This document shows, in pieces, positions 27,557 through 34,772 of a stretch of DNA of 64,000 nucleotides. This stretch comes from Ornithinimicrobium cavernae (GTDB lineage Bacteria; Actinomycetota; Actinomycetes; Actinomycetales; Dermatophilaceae): the NCBI RefSeq assembly GCF_003121625.1, contig NZ_QDDJ01000014.1:62001-126000 (forward strand), read 5' to 3'. Positions within the stretch are counted from its first letter, which is position 1. Every line of letters starts with the position of its first letter. Both the position numbers and the translations under genes were made by a program. The notes below the pieces were generated by a model, which was not told the origin of the DNA, did no database searches, and saw nothing but the letters and a program-made list of their open reading frames with translations.

Positions 27557-29437
27557 ATGAGTAGCAAGCCCCTGCAGAAGCTGGACCGTGTCGTGATCCG
27601 CTTCGCCGGAGACTCAGGCGACGGGATGCAGCTGACCGGCGACCGGTTCACCTCCGAGACCGCGGCGCTCGGTAACGACCTCTCCACGCTGCCCAACTTC
27701 CCGGCCGAGATCCGCGCCCCTGCCGGCACCCTGCCCGGCGTCTCGAGCTTCCAGCTCCACTTCGCCGACCACGACGTGCTGACCCCCGGGGACCACCCGG
27801 ACGTGCTGGTCGCGATGAACCCCGCGGCGCTCAAGGCCAACCTGCCGGACCTGCCCCGGGGCAGCACGATCATCGTCAACACCGACGAGTTCACCAAGCG
27901 CAACCTGTCCAAGGTCGGCTACCAGGCCAGCCCCGTCGAGGACGGCAGCCTGGAGTCGTGGCACGTCCACGAGATCGCCCTGACCTCGATCACCGTCGAG
28001 GCCCTCGCCGACTTCGGGCTGACCCGCAAGGAGAAGGAGCGGGCCAAGAACATGCTCGCCCTCGGCCTCCTCTCCTGGATGTACTCCCGGCCGCTCGAGG
28101 GCACCGAGGCGTTCCTGCGCGCCAAGTTCGCCCGGGCACCCGAGATCCTCGAGGCCAACCTCACGGCCCTGCGGGCCGGCTTCCACTACGGCGAGACCAC
28201 CGAGGACTTCGCGGTCCGGTTCGAGGTGGCCCCCGCGACGATGCCACCGGGCACCTACCGCACCATCACCGGCAACGCCGCGATGGCTCTCGGTCTGGTG
28301 ACGGCCGCGCACCGCACCGGCCTGCCGCTGGTACTGGGCAGCTACCCGATCACGCCTGCCTCCGACATCCTGCACACCCTGTCCGGGATGAAGCGCTACG
28401 GCGTGACCACCCTGCAGGCCGAGGACGAGATCGCCGCCGTGGGCATGGCCCTCGGCGCCAGCTTCGGCGGCGCCCTCGGGGTCACCTCCACCTCGGGCCC
28501 GGGTCTTGCTCTCAAGGCCGAGACGATCGGGCTGGGCGTGTCCACCGAGCTGCCCCTCGTCATACTGGACATCCAGCGCGGCGGGCCGAGCACCGGCCTG
28601 CCGACCAAGACCGAGCAGTCCGACCTCCTGCAGGCGATCCACGGCCGCAACGGTGAGTCCCCGGTCGCCGTCATCGCCCCGCAGTCCCCGTCCGACTGCT
28701 TCGACATCGCCCTCGAGGCGGTGCGCATCGCCACCACCTACCGGACCCCCGTGATCGTGCTGTCCGACGGCTACCTGGCCAACGGCTCGGAGCCGTGGCG
28801 GGTGCCGTCCGTCGCGGACCTGCCGGAGCTGGACGTCGAGTTCGCCACCGGCCCCAACGACACCGACGACGCGGGTGAGCCGGTCTTCCACCCGTTCCTG
28901 CGCGACCCCCAGACCCTGGCCCGCCCGTGGGCGGTGCCCGGCACCGCCGGGCTGGAGCACCGCATCGGCGGCATCGAGAAGGCCGACGTCACCGGCCACA
29001 TCTCCTACGACCCCGACAACCACGACAGGATGACCCGGTTGCGGCAGGGCAAGATCGACGGCATCGCCGACACGATTCCCGACCTCGAGGTCGAGGACCC
29101 CTCCGGCGACGCCCGGGTGCTGGTCCTGGGCTGGGGCTCGACCTACGGCCCGATCGCGGCTGCCGCGCGCCTCGTGCGGGCGACCGGCGTGTCCGTGGCC
29201 CGGGCCCACCTGCGCCACCTGAACCCGTTCCCCCGCAACCTCGGCGACGTGCTCCGCGCCTACGACCACGTCGTCGTCCCCGAGATGAACCTCGGGCAGC
29301 TGGCGCTGCTGCTGCGCGGGACCTACCTGGTGGACGTGCAGTCGCACACCGCTGTGCGCGGCCTGCCGTTCCCCGCCGCCGACCTGGCCGAGGTGCTCCA
29401 CAAGGCCGTCGCGCAGACGCTGGAAGGAGTGCGCTGA
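27557..29437 (+). CDS. korA: 2-oxoglutarate:ferredoxin oxidoreductase, alpha (fused gamma-alpha) subunit
   Basis: A 626-residue cytosolic subunit that, with KorB, oxidises 2-oxoglutarate and CoA to succinyl-CoA and CO2 while reducing ferredoxin, an alternative to the 2-oxoglutarate dehydrogenase complex. The N-terminal gamma domain (about 1-190) opens with VVIRFAGDSGDGMQLTGD; the pyrimidine-binding alpha domain begins at ITGNAAMALGLVTAAHRTG and has GSYPITPASDILHTLSGM, LQAEDEIAAVGMALGAS and STSGPGLALKAETIGL; a C-terminal transketolase-like domain follows (VLVLGWGSTYGPIAAAAR). ATG 27557 matches the family N-terminus; the ribosome site is weak. korB starts 2 nt after its stop. It lies between the two nuo clusters. 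Confidence 0.94.
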   Translation: MSSKPLQKLDRVVIRFAGDSGDGMQLTGDRFTSETAALGNDLSTLPNFPAEIRAPAGTLPGVSSFQLHFADHDVLTPGDHPDVLVAMNPAALKANLPDLPRGSTIIVNTDEFTKRNLSKVGYQASPVEDGSLESWHVHEIALTSITVEALADFGLTRKEKERAKNMLALGLLSWMYSRPLEGTEAFLRAKFARAPEILEANLTALRAGFHYGETTEDFAVRFEVAPATMPPGTYRTITGNAAMALGLVTAAHRTGLPLVLGSYPITPASDILHTLSGMKRYGVTTLQAEDEIAAVGMALGASFGGALGVTSTSGPGLALKAETIGLGVSTELPLVILDIQRGGPSTGLPTKTEQSDLLQAIHGRNGESPVAVIAPQSPSDCFDIALEAVRIATTYRTPVIVLSDGYLANGSEPWRVPSVADLPELDVEFATGPNDTDDAGEPVFHPFLRDPQTLARPWAVPGTAGLEHRIGGIEKADVTGHISYDPDNHDRMTRLRQGKIDGIADTIPDLEVEDPSGDARVLVLGWGSTYGPIAAAARLVRATGVSVARAHLRHLNPFPRNLGDVLRAYDHVVVPEMNLGQLALLLRGTYLVDVQSHTAVRGLPFPAADLAEVLHKAVAQTLEGVR

Positions 29438-29439
29438 GG

Positions 29440-30546
29440 GTGACCACAGACACGCCCACGGGCCCCGGGAACGCCCGGAACGGCAACACCACGCCGAGGG
29501 GTTTTGTCGGCGTGCCCCGGGTCAGCGACGACGACCCGAAGCAGACCAAGAAGGACTTCACCTCCGACCAGGAGGTCCGCTGGTGCCCCGGCTGCGGCGA
29601 CTACGCCGTGCTCGCCGCGGTGCAGGGCTTCCTGCCCGACCTGGGGCTGCGCCGCGAGAACATCGTCTTCGTCTCAGGTATCGGCTGCTCCTCGCGGTTC
29701 CCCTACTACCTGGACACCTACGGGATGCACTCCATCCACGGACGCGCCCCCGCGATCGCGACCGGCCTGGCGACGAGCCGGGAGGACCTGTCGGTGTGGG
29801 TCATCACCGGCGACGGTGATGCGCTCAGCATCGGTGGTAACCACCTGATCCATGCCATGCGTCGCAACGTCAACCTGACGATCCTGCTGTTCAACAACAA
29901 GATCTACGGCCTGACCAAGGGGCAGTACTCCCCCACCTCCGACGTCGGCTCGGTCACCAAGTCGACTCCGGTCGGCTCGGTGGACCACCCGTTCAACCCG
30001 GTGTCCCTCGCGCTCGGTGCCGAGGCCACCTTCGTCGCCCGGACCATGGACTCCGACCGTGCGCACCTGACGACGGTGCTGCGGGCGGCCGCGGAGCACC
30101 GCGGCACGTCCCTGGTCGAGATCTACCAGAACTGCCCCATCTTCAACGACGGCGCCTTCCAGCTGTTGAAGGACCGCGACGAGAAGGAGGCCCGGGTGCT
30201 CAGCCTGGTCCACGGTGAGCCGGTGCGCTCCGGTGCCGAGCACGTCGTGGTCCGGGGAGCCGATGGCGCCCTGTCCGTGGCGCCGGAGAGCGAGGCCGCT
30301 CCCGGGTCCGTCCTCATCCACGACGCCGGGACCGGCGACCCGTCCACTGCCTTCGCGCTCTCCCGGATCGACGACGGGTCGATGACGCACATCCCGATGG
30401 GCATCTTCCGCTCCGTCGACCGCCCCACCTATGACGACCAAGTGCGCGCCCAGGTGGAGGGTGCCCGGTCCGGTGCCGGTGGCCCCGCCGACGACGACGA
30501 CCTGGCTGCGCTGCTGCGCGGCGGTGACACCTGGACCGTGGGGTGA
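29440..30546 (+). CDS. korB: 2-oxoglutarate:ferredoxin oxidoreductase, beta subunit
   Basis: A 368-residue thiamine-diphosphate and [4Fe-4S]-binding subunit of KorAB. Cysteines for the cluster are seen in RWCPGCGDYAVLAAV and VSGIGCSSRFPYYLDTYG; the TPP/Mg motif is VWVITGDGDALSIGGNHLIH through NNKIYGLTKGQYS. YQNCPIFNDGAF carries a further conserved cysteine. A 45-residue N-terminal extension rich in Gly/Asn/Thr precedes the core. GTG 29440 has AAGGAG 10 nt upstream, inside the end of korA. The stop overlaps the start of the next gene (GTGA). No ferredoxin gene is next to it. Confidence 0.94.
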   Translation: MTTDTPTGPGNARNGNTTPRGFVGVPRVSDDDPKQTKKDFTSDQEVRWCPGCGDYAVLAAVQGFLPDLGLRRENIVFVSGIGCSSRFPYYLDTYGMHSIHGRAPAIATGLATSREDLSVWVITGDGDALSIGGNHLIHAMRRNVNLTILLFNNKIYGLTKGQYSPTSDVGSVTKSTPVGSVDHPFNPVSLALGAEATFVARTMDSDRAHLTTVLRAAAEHRGTSLVEIYQNCPIFNDGAFQLLKDRDEKEARVLSLVHGEPVRSGAEHVVVRGADGALSVAPESEAAPGSVLIHDAGTGDPSTAFALSRIDDGSMTHIPMGIFRSVDRPTYDDQVRAQVEGARSGAGGPADDDDLAALLRGGDTWTVG

Positions 30547-31601
30547 GCCCCACGCCCGGGACGGGGTCCGTCGCTCCTGTCCCGGCCGCCGGCAGCACCG
30601 GGACGGGAGCGGCTGGTGTGCCGGTCCCGTCCGCTGGGTCTGTGGCGAGCCGTCCGTCCGACCCACCGAGCGCCCCGGACGAGGCCGAGGTGCGCCGCGG
30701 CACCGGCTACGGCGTCCTCGCCTATCTGGTGTGGGGCGCGCTGCCCCTCTACTTCGCCGTGCTCAAGCCGGCCACGGCCTGGGAGGTGCTGGCCCACCGG
30801 GTGGTGTGGTCCCTGCTCCTGTGCGTCCTGGTCCTCGCGCTCGCCCGACAGGCCCGCTGGGTCCTGGACATGTTCCGGGACCGCCGGCTGCTGCTGACGA
30901 TGACCGCCGCCGGCGCCCTCATCGCGACCAACTGGACCGTCTACACCGTGGCGGTGATGTCGGGTCACGTGACAGAGGCCGCCCTCGGCTACTTCCTGAA
31001 CCCCCTCGTCACCGTGGCGATCGGCGTCCTGGTGCTCCGCGAGCGCCTGCGGCCGGCCCAGTGGGTGGCCGTGGGCACCGGCCTCGTGGCCGGTGTGTAC
31101 CTGACGGTCGACTACGGCACGGTGCCCTGGATCTCGCTGACGCTGGCCCTCAGCTTCGGGACCTACGGTCTGCTCAAGAAGCGGATCGGCTCGTCGCTGT
31201 CGGCGCTGCAGTCCTTCACCGGGGAGACCGTCGTGATGACGCCCCTCGCGATCGCCCTGCTCGTCTGGCTCGGGGTCACCGGCCAGGCCACCTTCGTGGG
31301 CCTGGGCCCTGGGCACACGACACTGCTGGTGGGCACCGGCATCATCACGGCCGTCCCGTTGCTCCTGTTCGCCGCCGCCGCCACACGGGTGCCCCTGGTC
31401 ACCATCGGCCTCCTGCAGTTCATCGCCCCCGTGCTGCAGCTGCTCTGCGGTGTGCTCGTGCTCGGCGAGGTGATGCCACCCTCACGCTGGCTCGGTTTCG
31501 CCCTGGTCTGGGTCGCTCTCACCGTGCTCTCCGTGGACTCCGTGCTCTCGGCCGGCCGTTCCCGCCGCCTGGCCCGCGCCGCCGAGGGCGCTGCGATCTG
31601 A
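30543..31601 (+). CDS. rarD: EamA/RarD-type drug/metabolite transporter
   Basis: A 352-residue membrane protein with ten predicted helices in two EamA repeats, of the RarD subgroup (YLVWGALPLYFAVLKPATAW, EVLAHRVVWSLLLCVLVLAL, NWTVYTVAVMSGHVTEAALG, YFLNPLVTVAIGVLVLRERL). A 50-residue Pro/Gly/Ala/Ser-rich cytosolic N-terminus precedes the first helix, so the real start could be later, but GTG 30543 overlaps the korB stop (GTGA) and implies coupling. Substrate unknown. Co-transcription with korAB is inferred from the overlap. Confidence 0.85.
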   Translation: MSPTPGTGSVAPVPAAGSTGTGAAGVPVPSAGSVASRPSDPPSAPDEAEVRRGTGYGVLAYLVWGALPLYFAVLKPATAWEVLAHRVVWSLLLCVLVLALARQARWVLDMFRDRRLLLTMTAAGALIATNWTVYTVAVMSGHVTEAALGYFLNPLVTVAIGVLVLRERLRPAQWVAVGTGLVAGVYLTVDYGTVPWISLTLALSFGTYGLLKKRIGSSLSALQSFTGETVVMTPLAIALLVWLGVTGQATFVGLGPGHTTLLVGTGIITAVPLLLFAAAATRVPLVTIGLLQFIAPVLQLLCGVLVLGEVMPPSRWLGFALVWVALTVLSVDSVLSAGRSRRLARAAEGAAI

Positions 31602-31648
31602 GCCGGGGTCCGGTTGTGCTCTCCGGCACCGCGGTCCAGGGTGGAGGC

Positions 31649-32011
31649 ATGCGCACATCCGTGGAGACGGTGACCGCCTGGCACGAGGCGGTCAATGGTG
31701 GGGACATCGAGGCGGCCGTTGCCTGCTGCCATCCCGAGGTCGAGGTCGGTGGCCCCCGTGGCACCGGCCGCGGGCACGACCTGATGCGGGGCTGGTTGCG
31801 GCGCTCGGGGATCCGGCTGCAGCCACAGCACGAGCTGACCGAGTCCTCCCCCGGCGTGGTCGTCGTCGAGGAGCTGGCCCGCTGGACGGCCGAGAACACG
31901 CCGTTTCCGGCGCCGTCCGAGCCGACACCGACCTGGTGCGTGTTCCGGGTCGACTACGGCTGTCTGGTGTCGATCGTCCGCTACGAGGAGCCGCCGGCGG
32001 CCATGGCCTGA
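31649..32011 (+). CDS. SnoaL-like (NTF2-fold) protein
   Basis: A 120-residue cytosolic protein with the cone-shaped NTF2-like fold: N-terminal helix TVTAWHEAVNGGDIEAAVAC, then CHPEVEVGGPRGTGRGHDLM, and beta strands ending in VFRVDYGCLVSIVRYEE. Such proteins are small hydrolases/isomerases or ligand-binding modules. ATG 31649 follows AGGGTGGAGG. Its last 31 bp overlap, tail to tail, the end of the DUF1648 gene on the other strand. No substrate can be assigned. Confidence 0.7.
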   Translation: MRTSVETVTAWHEAVNGGDIEAAVACCHPEVEVGGPRGTGRGHDLMRGWLRRSGIRLQPQHELTESSPGVVVVEELARWTAENTPFPAPSEPTPTWCVFRVDYGCLVSIVRYEEPPAAMA

Positions 32012-32976
32012 CCGGCCGACCGCAGCAGGGCGCGGGCCCCCGCTGCGGCGACCTGCTCGCCCTCGGTGATCTCCGCGCCGAACCGTCGTCCGCTGGCGCG
32101 GTGCACCACCAGTCCCGGGCCGCCACGGACGATGTAGGCCGTCCGGTCCGGCAGCCAGCGCAGACCGATCCCGCCCCACGCCATCGGGTCGAGGTCGGTG
32201 GCCTCCACCCCGAGGACCTCCTCGGCGGGGACCCTGAGCACCGTGACGGGCAGGACCTGGGAGCGCAGGGTCAGCCCTCGGTCGTCCACGCGGATCTCGA
32301 CGCGCGACCACGCGGCGGTGAGTCCCGTGGCTCCCACCGCCACGAGTGAGACGAGGAGCCCGATCCAGGGGCTGGTCATCCACGACAGCACCGCGGTCAG
32401 GGTGAGCACGACCCCCACGAAGACCGCGGTGCCGGTGAGGGTGCCCGACCGGACGGTCGTGGCCCACGGCGCGTCCGCCCCGGGCGCCACGGGGACCACC
32501 CTGGAGCGCTCGGGCACGGTGTCGATCACGGTCTGACGATCAACCGGCCCCGGACGGTTGAGCAGGTAGGCGACCACGGCCCACACCAGGCCGACCGCAA
32601 ACGGTGCGAGCGCCCAGACGACGTGGACCTTCTCCGGTGCACCTGCCAGGTGTGTGCCCCACGCCGAGCCGACGTAGGTCGCCGCGGCGGCGCCTCCCAC
32701 ACCGGCCAGCAGCGCGATGAGCCACCTGCTCCACACAGCGGGCACGACCGCAGCAAGGACCGCGACCAGGGCGGCAGCCACCGCGCAGAACCCGGCGACC
32801 GACAGCGCGACGGAGAACACACCGGCGCCGGTGCCGAAGCCGTCCGGCAGGTCGGAGGTCCAGTGCGTCGGCACACGGTCCGGTGGCGGCCAGACGCCGG
32901 CCGCGAGCAGGAGCCCGCCGAACGGCAGCATGGCCCAGGCACCGGCGGTCATCCGGCGGGCGCGCGTGGAGGTCAC
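31981..32976 (-). CDS. DUF1648-containing membrane protein
   Basis: A 331-residue membrane protein with about seven helices. The N-terminal DUF1648 signature is RVPTHWTSDLPDGFGTGAGV after a first helix, followed by paired helices; after residue 190 a further helix pair (TAVFVGVVLTLTAVLSW; IGLLVSLVAVGATGLTAAW) leads into a soluble PH-like beta domain (RVEIRVDDRGLTLRSQVLPV; YIVRGGPGLVVHRASGRRFG). DUF1648 occurs in bacterial immunity/sensor-like membrane proteins of unknown function. The GTG start has a TAGCCT -10 box 6 nt upstream, a leaderless layout. The stop lies within the convergent SnoaL-like gene. Confidence 0.7.
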   Translation of the reverse strand: MTSTRARRMTAGAWAMLPFGGLLLAAGVWPPPDRVPTHWTSDLPDGFGTGAGVFSVALSVAGFCAVAAALVAVLAAVVPAVWSRWLIALLAGVGGAAAATYVGSAWGTHLAGAPEKVHVVWALAPFAVGLVWAVVAYLLNRPGPVDRQTVIDTVPERSRVVPVAPGADAPWATTVRSGTLTGTAVFVGVVLTLTAVLSWMTSPWIGLLVSLVAVGATGLTAAWSRVEIRVDDRGLTLRSQVLPVTVLRVPAEEVLGVEATDLDPMAWGGIGLRWLPDRTAYIVRGGPGLVVHRASGRRFGAEITEGEQVAAAGARALLRSAGQAMAAGGSS

Positions 32977-32982
32977 CGGCTC

Positions 32983-32988
32983 AGGCTA
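32983..32988 (-). promoter_or_regulatory. -10 box for the DUF1648 gene, leaderless
   Basis: TAGCCT on the minus strand, 6 nt before GTG 32976. Same geometry as rocD, nuoA2 and menF. Confidence 0.4.
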
Positions 32989-33014
32989 ACGGCGGACGAG
33001 CCCCCTCCCCTGAC

Positions 33015-33039
33015 GCGGCCCCTCGTGCGACGGGGCCGC
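33015..33039 (-). terminator. Hairpin after the ECF41-type sigma gene
   Basis: An 8-bp G+C stem (33015-33022 with 33032-33039) and a 9-nt loop, 36 bp after the sigma gene stop on the minus strand and before the DUF1648 promoter. No U-tract. Confidence 0.5.
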
Positions 33040-33074
33040 TGCCCTCCGGCGGCCTGCTGCCTGTGGGCCACGGA

Positions 33075-33947
33075 TCAGCGGCTGAGAACCGCCTCCTCCA
33101 GGATGCGCGACAGCTTCTCGGGATTGCGAACCGTGTAGATCCCGGTGACCAGGCCCTCCTCGACGCGCACCGTCAGCACCGAGTCCACCTCACCGTCCAG
33201 GCGGAGCAGGAGAGCGGGCCAGCCGTTGACGTGGACCGGCTCGGCCGACATCGCGCCGCGCACGGTGGCGAGCCCCACCGCCAGCAGCCGGGTCACCTTC
33301 TCCGCCCCCGACACCGGTCGGGGCAGCGCCTGCTTGATGCCGCCCCCGTCGCCGAGCAGGACGACATCAGGAGCGAGCACGTCAGCCAACCCTTGCAGGT
33401 CACCCGTGTCGAGCGCTGTCCGGAACGCCTCCAGGGCAGCCCGCGTGGCGGCCCGCGAGGTCCCACCCCGCGGCCGACGCTCGGTCACGTGCGCGCGTGC
33501 CCGGTGGGCGATCTGGCGCACCGCCGCCTCCGTCTTGCCCACGGCCTCCGCCAGCTCGTCGTAGCCGACCTCGAACACCTCGTGCAGCACGAACACCGCC
33601 CGCTGGGTCGGTGTCAGCGTCTCGAGGACCAGCAGCATCGCCGTCGACAGGCTGTCCGCCAGCTCAACGTCCTCCGCCACGTCGGGGCTGGTCAGCAACG
33701 GCTCCGGCAGCCAGGGACCGACATAGTCCTCCCGCCGCCGGGTCACCGTGCGGAGGTGGTCGAGCGCCTTGCGCGTCACGATCCGGACCAGGTAGGCCCG
33801 CGGGTCGCGGACCGTGGCCCGGTCGACGTCCCGCCACCTGAGCCAGCTGTCCTGCACGACGTCCTCGGCGTCTGCCGCGGAGCCCAGCATCTCGTAGGCC
33901 ACGGTGAAGAGCAGGCTGCGGTGGGAGAGGAACGGGTCGGCGCCCAT
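33075..33947 (-). CDS. ECF41-type sigma factor with SnoaL-like C-terminal domain
   Basis: A 290-residue sigma factor resembling SigJ. Region 2 is LLFTVAYEMLGSAADAEDVV followed by QDSWLRWRDVD; region 4 is LTPTQRAVFVLHEVFEVGYD with HTH ELAEAVGKTEAAVRQIAHRA; from about residue 185 a SnoaL/NTF2-like domain (ALDTGDLQGLADVLAPDVVL; DGGGIKQALPRPVSGAEKVT) takes the place of a separate anti-sigma factor. In ECF41 proteins this domain both represses and supports activity, and a carboxymuconolactone decarboxylase gene is the usual neighbour, as here (stop 10 nt upstream). ATG 33947 (MGADPFLSHRS) or 33956 (MRCMGADP) are both possible. The operon has an exact ECF41-type promoter at 34584-34610, so autoregulation is likely. 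Confidence 0.88.
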   Translation of the reverse strand: MGADPFLSHRSLLFTVAYEMLGSAADAEDVVQDSWLRWRDVDRATVRDPRAYLVRIVTRKALDHLRTVTRRREDYVGPWLPEPLLTSPDVAEDVELADSLSTAMLLVLETLTPTQRAVFVLHEVFEVGYDELAEAVGKTEAAVRQIAHRARAHVTERRPRGGTSRAATRAALEAFRTALDTGDLQGLADVLAPDVVLLGDGGGIKQALPRPVSGAEKVTRLLAVGLATVRGAMSAEPVHVNGWPALLLRLDGEVDSVLTVRVEEGLVTGIYTVRNPEKLSRILEEAVLSR

Positions 33948-33957
33948 GCACCTCATG

Positions 33958-34548
33958 CTAGGTGTCCGTCGGCACCGGCGAGCCGGTTGCCAGCGGCGCC
34001 AGTCCGCACGCCGCGGCATACCCCTCGGAGTGGATGCCGAGGGCGATGTTCGCTCGGGCGCTGGAGTTCAGGAAGGCCACCTTGGCGGTCAGCTCGAGCA
34101 ACCCGGCCGGCCCGAGGTCGTCGAGGAGGGCGGCCGACATCTCGTCCGTGACCGTCGGCGGGGTCTGGCACATGGCCTCGGCATACTCCATCACCCGTCG
34201 CTCCACGGTCCCGAAGACATCCGACTGTCGCCAGCGTGGCACCTCACGGGCCTTCGCCTCGTCCAGCCCCTTGTGGCGGGACAGGTAGTAGTTGTAGTCC
34301 AGGCAGAACTCGCAGCCGATCTCCGCCGCTGCCGCCATCACGGCGAACGTCGAGAGGTTGCGGTCGAGCTTGTCCCACTTCTCCGTCCGGGCCCCGAACC
34401 TCATCATGTCGGTGAACAGCTTCGGGTGGTGCCACATCACCTCGGCGCCCTCCGGCACGGCGCCGAGCATCCTGCGCATCGCGACCTTGAGCAGCCCCCC
34501 GTAGACGCCGGTCATCTCGGTGCGGGGAACGCGGGTGTTGCCGCTCAT
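33958..34548 (-). CDS. Carboxymuconolactone decarboxylase/AhpD family protein
   Basis: A 196-residue helical protein of the AhpD-like superfamily. The CxxC redox pair is in EIGCEFCLDYNYYLSRHKGL, with the downstream KAREVPRWRQSDVFGTVER and YAEAMCQTPPTVTDEM typical of the group linked to ECF41 sigma factors. It probably acts as a thiol-dependent peroxidase or reductase, or as a sensor for the sigma factor; this is unproven. ATG 34548 (MSGNTRVPRTEM) is chosen because AGGAG lies 8 nt upstream; ATG 34575 would lengthen it by 9 residues without a ribosome site. First gene of a two-gene operon with the sigma factor. Confidence 0.88.
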   Translation of the reverse strand: MSGNTRVPRTEMTGVYGGLLKVAMRRMLGAVPEGAEVMWHHPKLFTDMMRFGARTEKWDKLDRNLSTFAVMAAAAEIGCEFCLDYNYYLSRHKGLDEAKAREVPRWRQSDVFGTVERRVMEYAEAMCQTPPTVTDEMSAALLDDLGPAGLLELTAKVAFLNSSARANIALGIHSEGYAAACGLAPLATGSPVPTDT

Positions 34549-34583
34549 CAGCTTGTCTCCTGTCGTCGGGGTCATGCCATGAA

Positions 34584-34610
34584 GACGCCGGCCGACCACC
34601 GGTTGTGACA
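34584..34610 (-). promoter_or_regulatory. ECF41-type promoter (TGTCACA-N16-CGTC)
   Basis: On the minus strand, TGTCACA (34610-34604), exactly 16 nt, then CGTC (34587-34584), about 36 nt before the ATG of the carboxymuconolactone decarboxylase gene. Both elements and the spacer agree with the published ECF41 target promoter as I recall it. Predicts that the sigma factor encoded downstream drives its own operon. Confidence 0.75.
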
Positions 34611-34718
34611 CCACCGCCGCCCCGGCATACCTGCCCCTGACCGACGCGACCCCCAACGGACACGAGGTGGACCCCTGCCGTTTACGCCGGCGTATGCCGA
34701 CCGGCAATCCTGCCACCC

Positions 34719-34724
34719 TAGCGT
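34719..34724 (+). promoter_or_regulatory. Possible -10 box for the PhoX-like gene
   Basis: TAGCGT, 48 nt before GTG 34773. No matching -35 at 16-18 bp. I found no convincing pair of PhoP-box direct repeats in the 224-bp gap. Confidence 0.3.
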
Positions 34725-34772
34725 CCTGCGCAGGACCGAGCACGTCCTGACTCGACCAAGCAAAGGATGATC

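Noticed and set aside
34549-34772. Phosphate (PhoP) box ahead of the PhoX-like gene
   Set aside because: GTTTACG at 34679 resembles one half-unit, but no second unit at 11-bp spacing is present.
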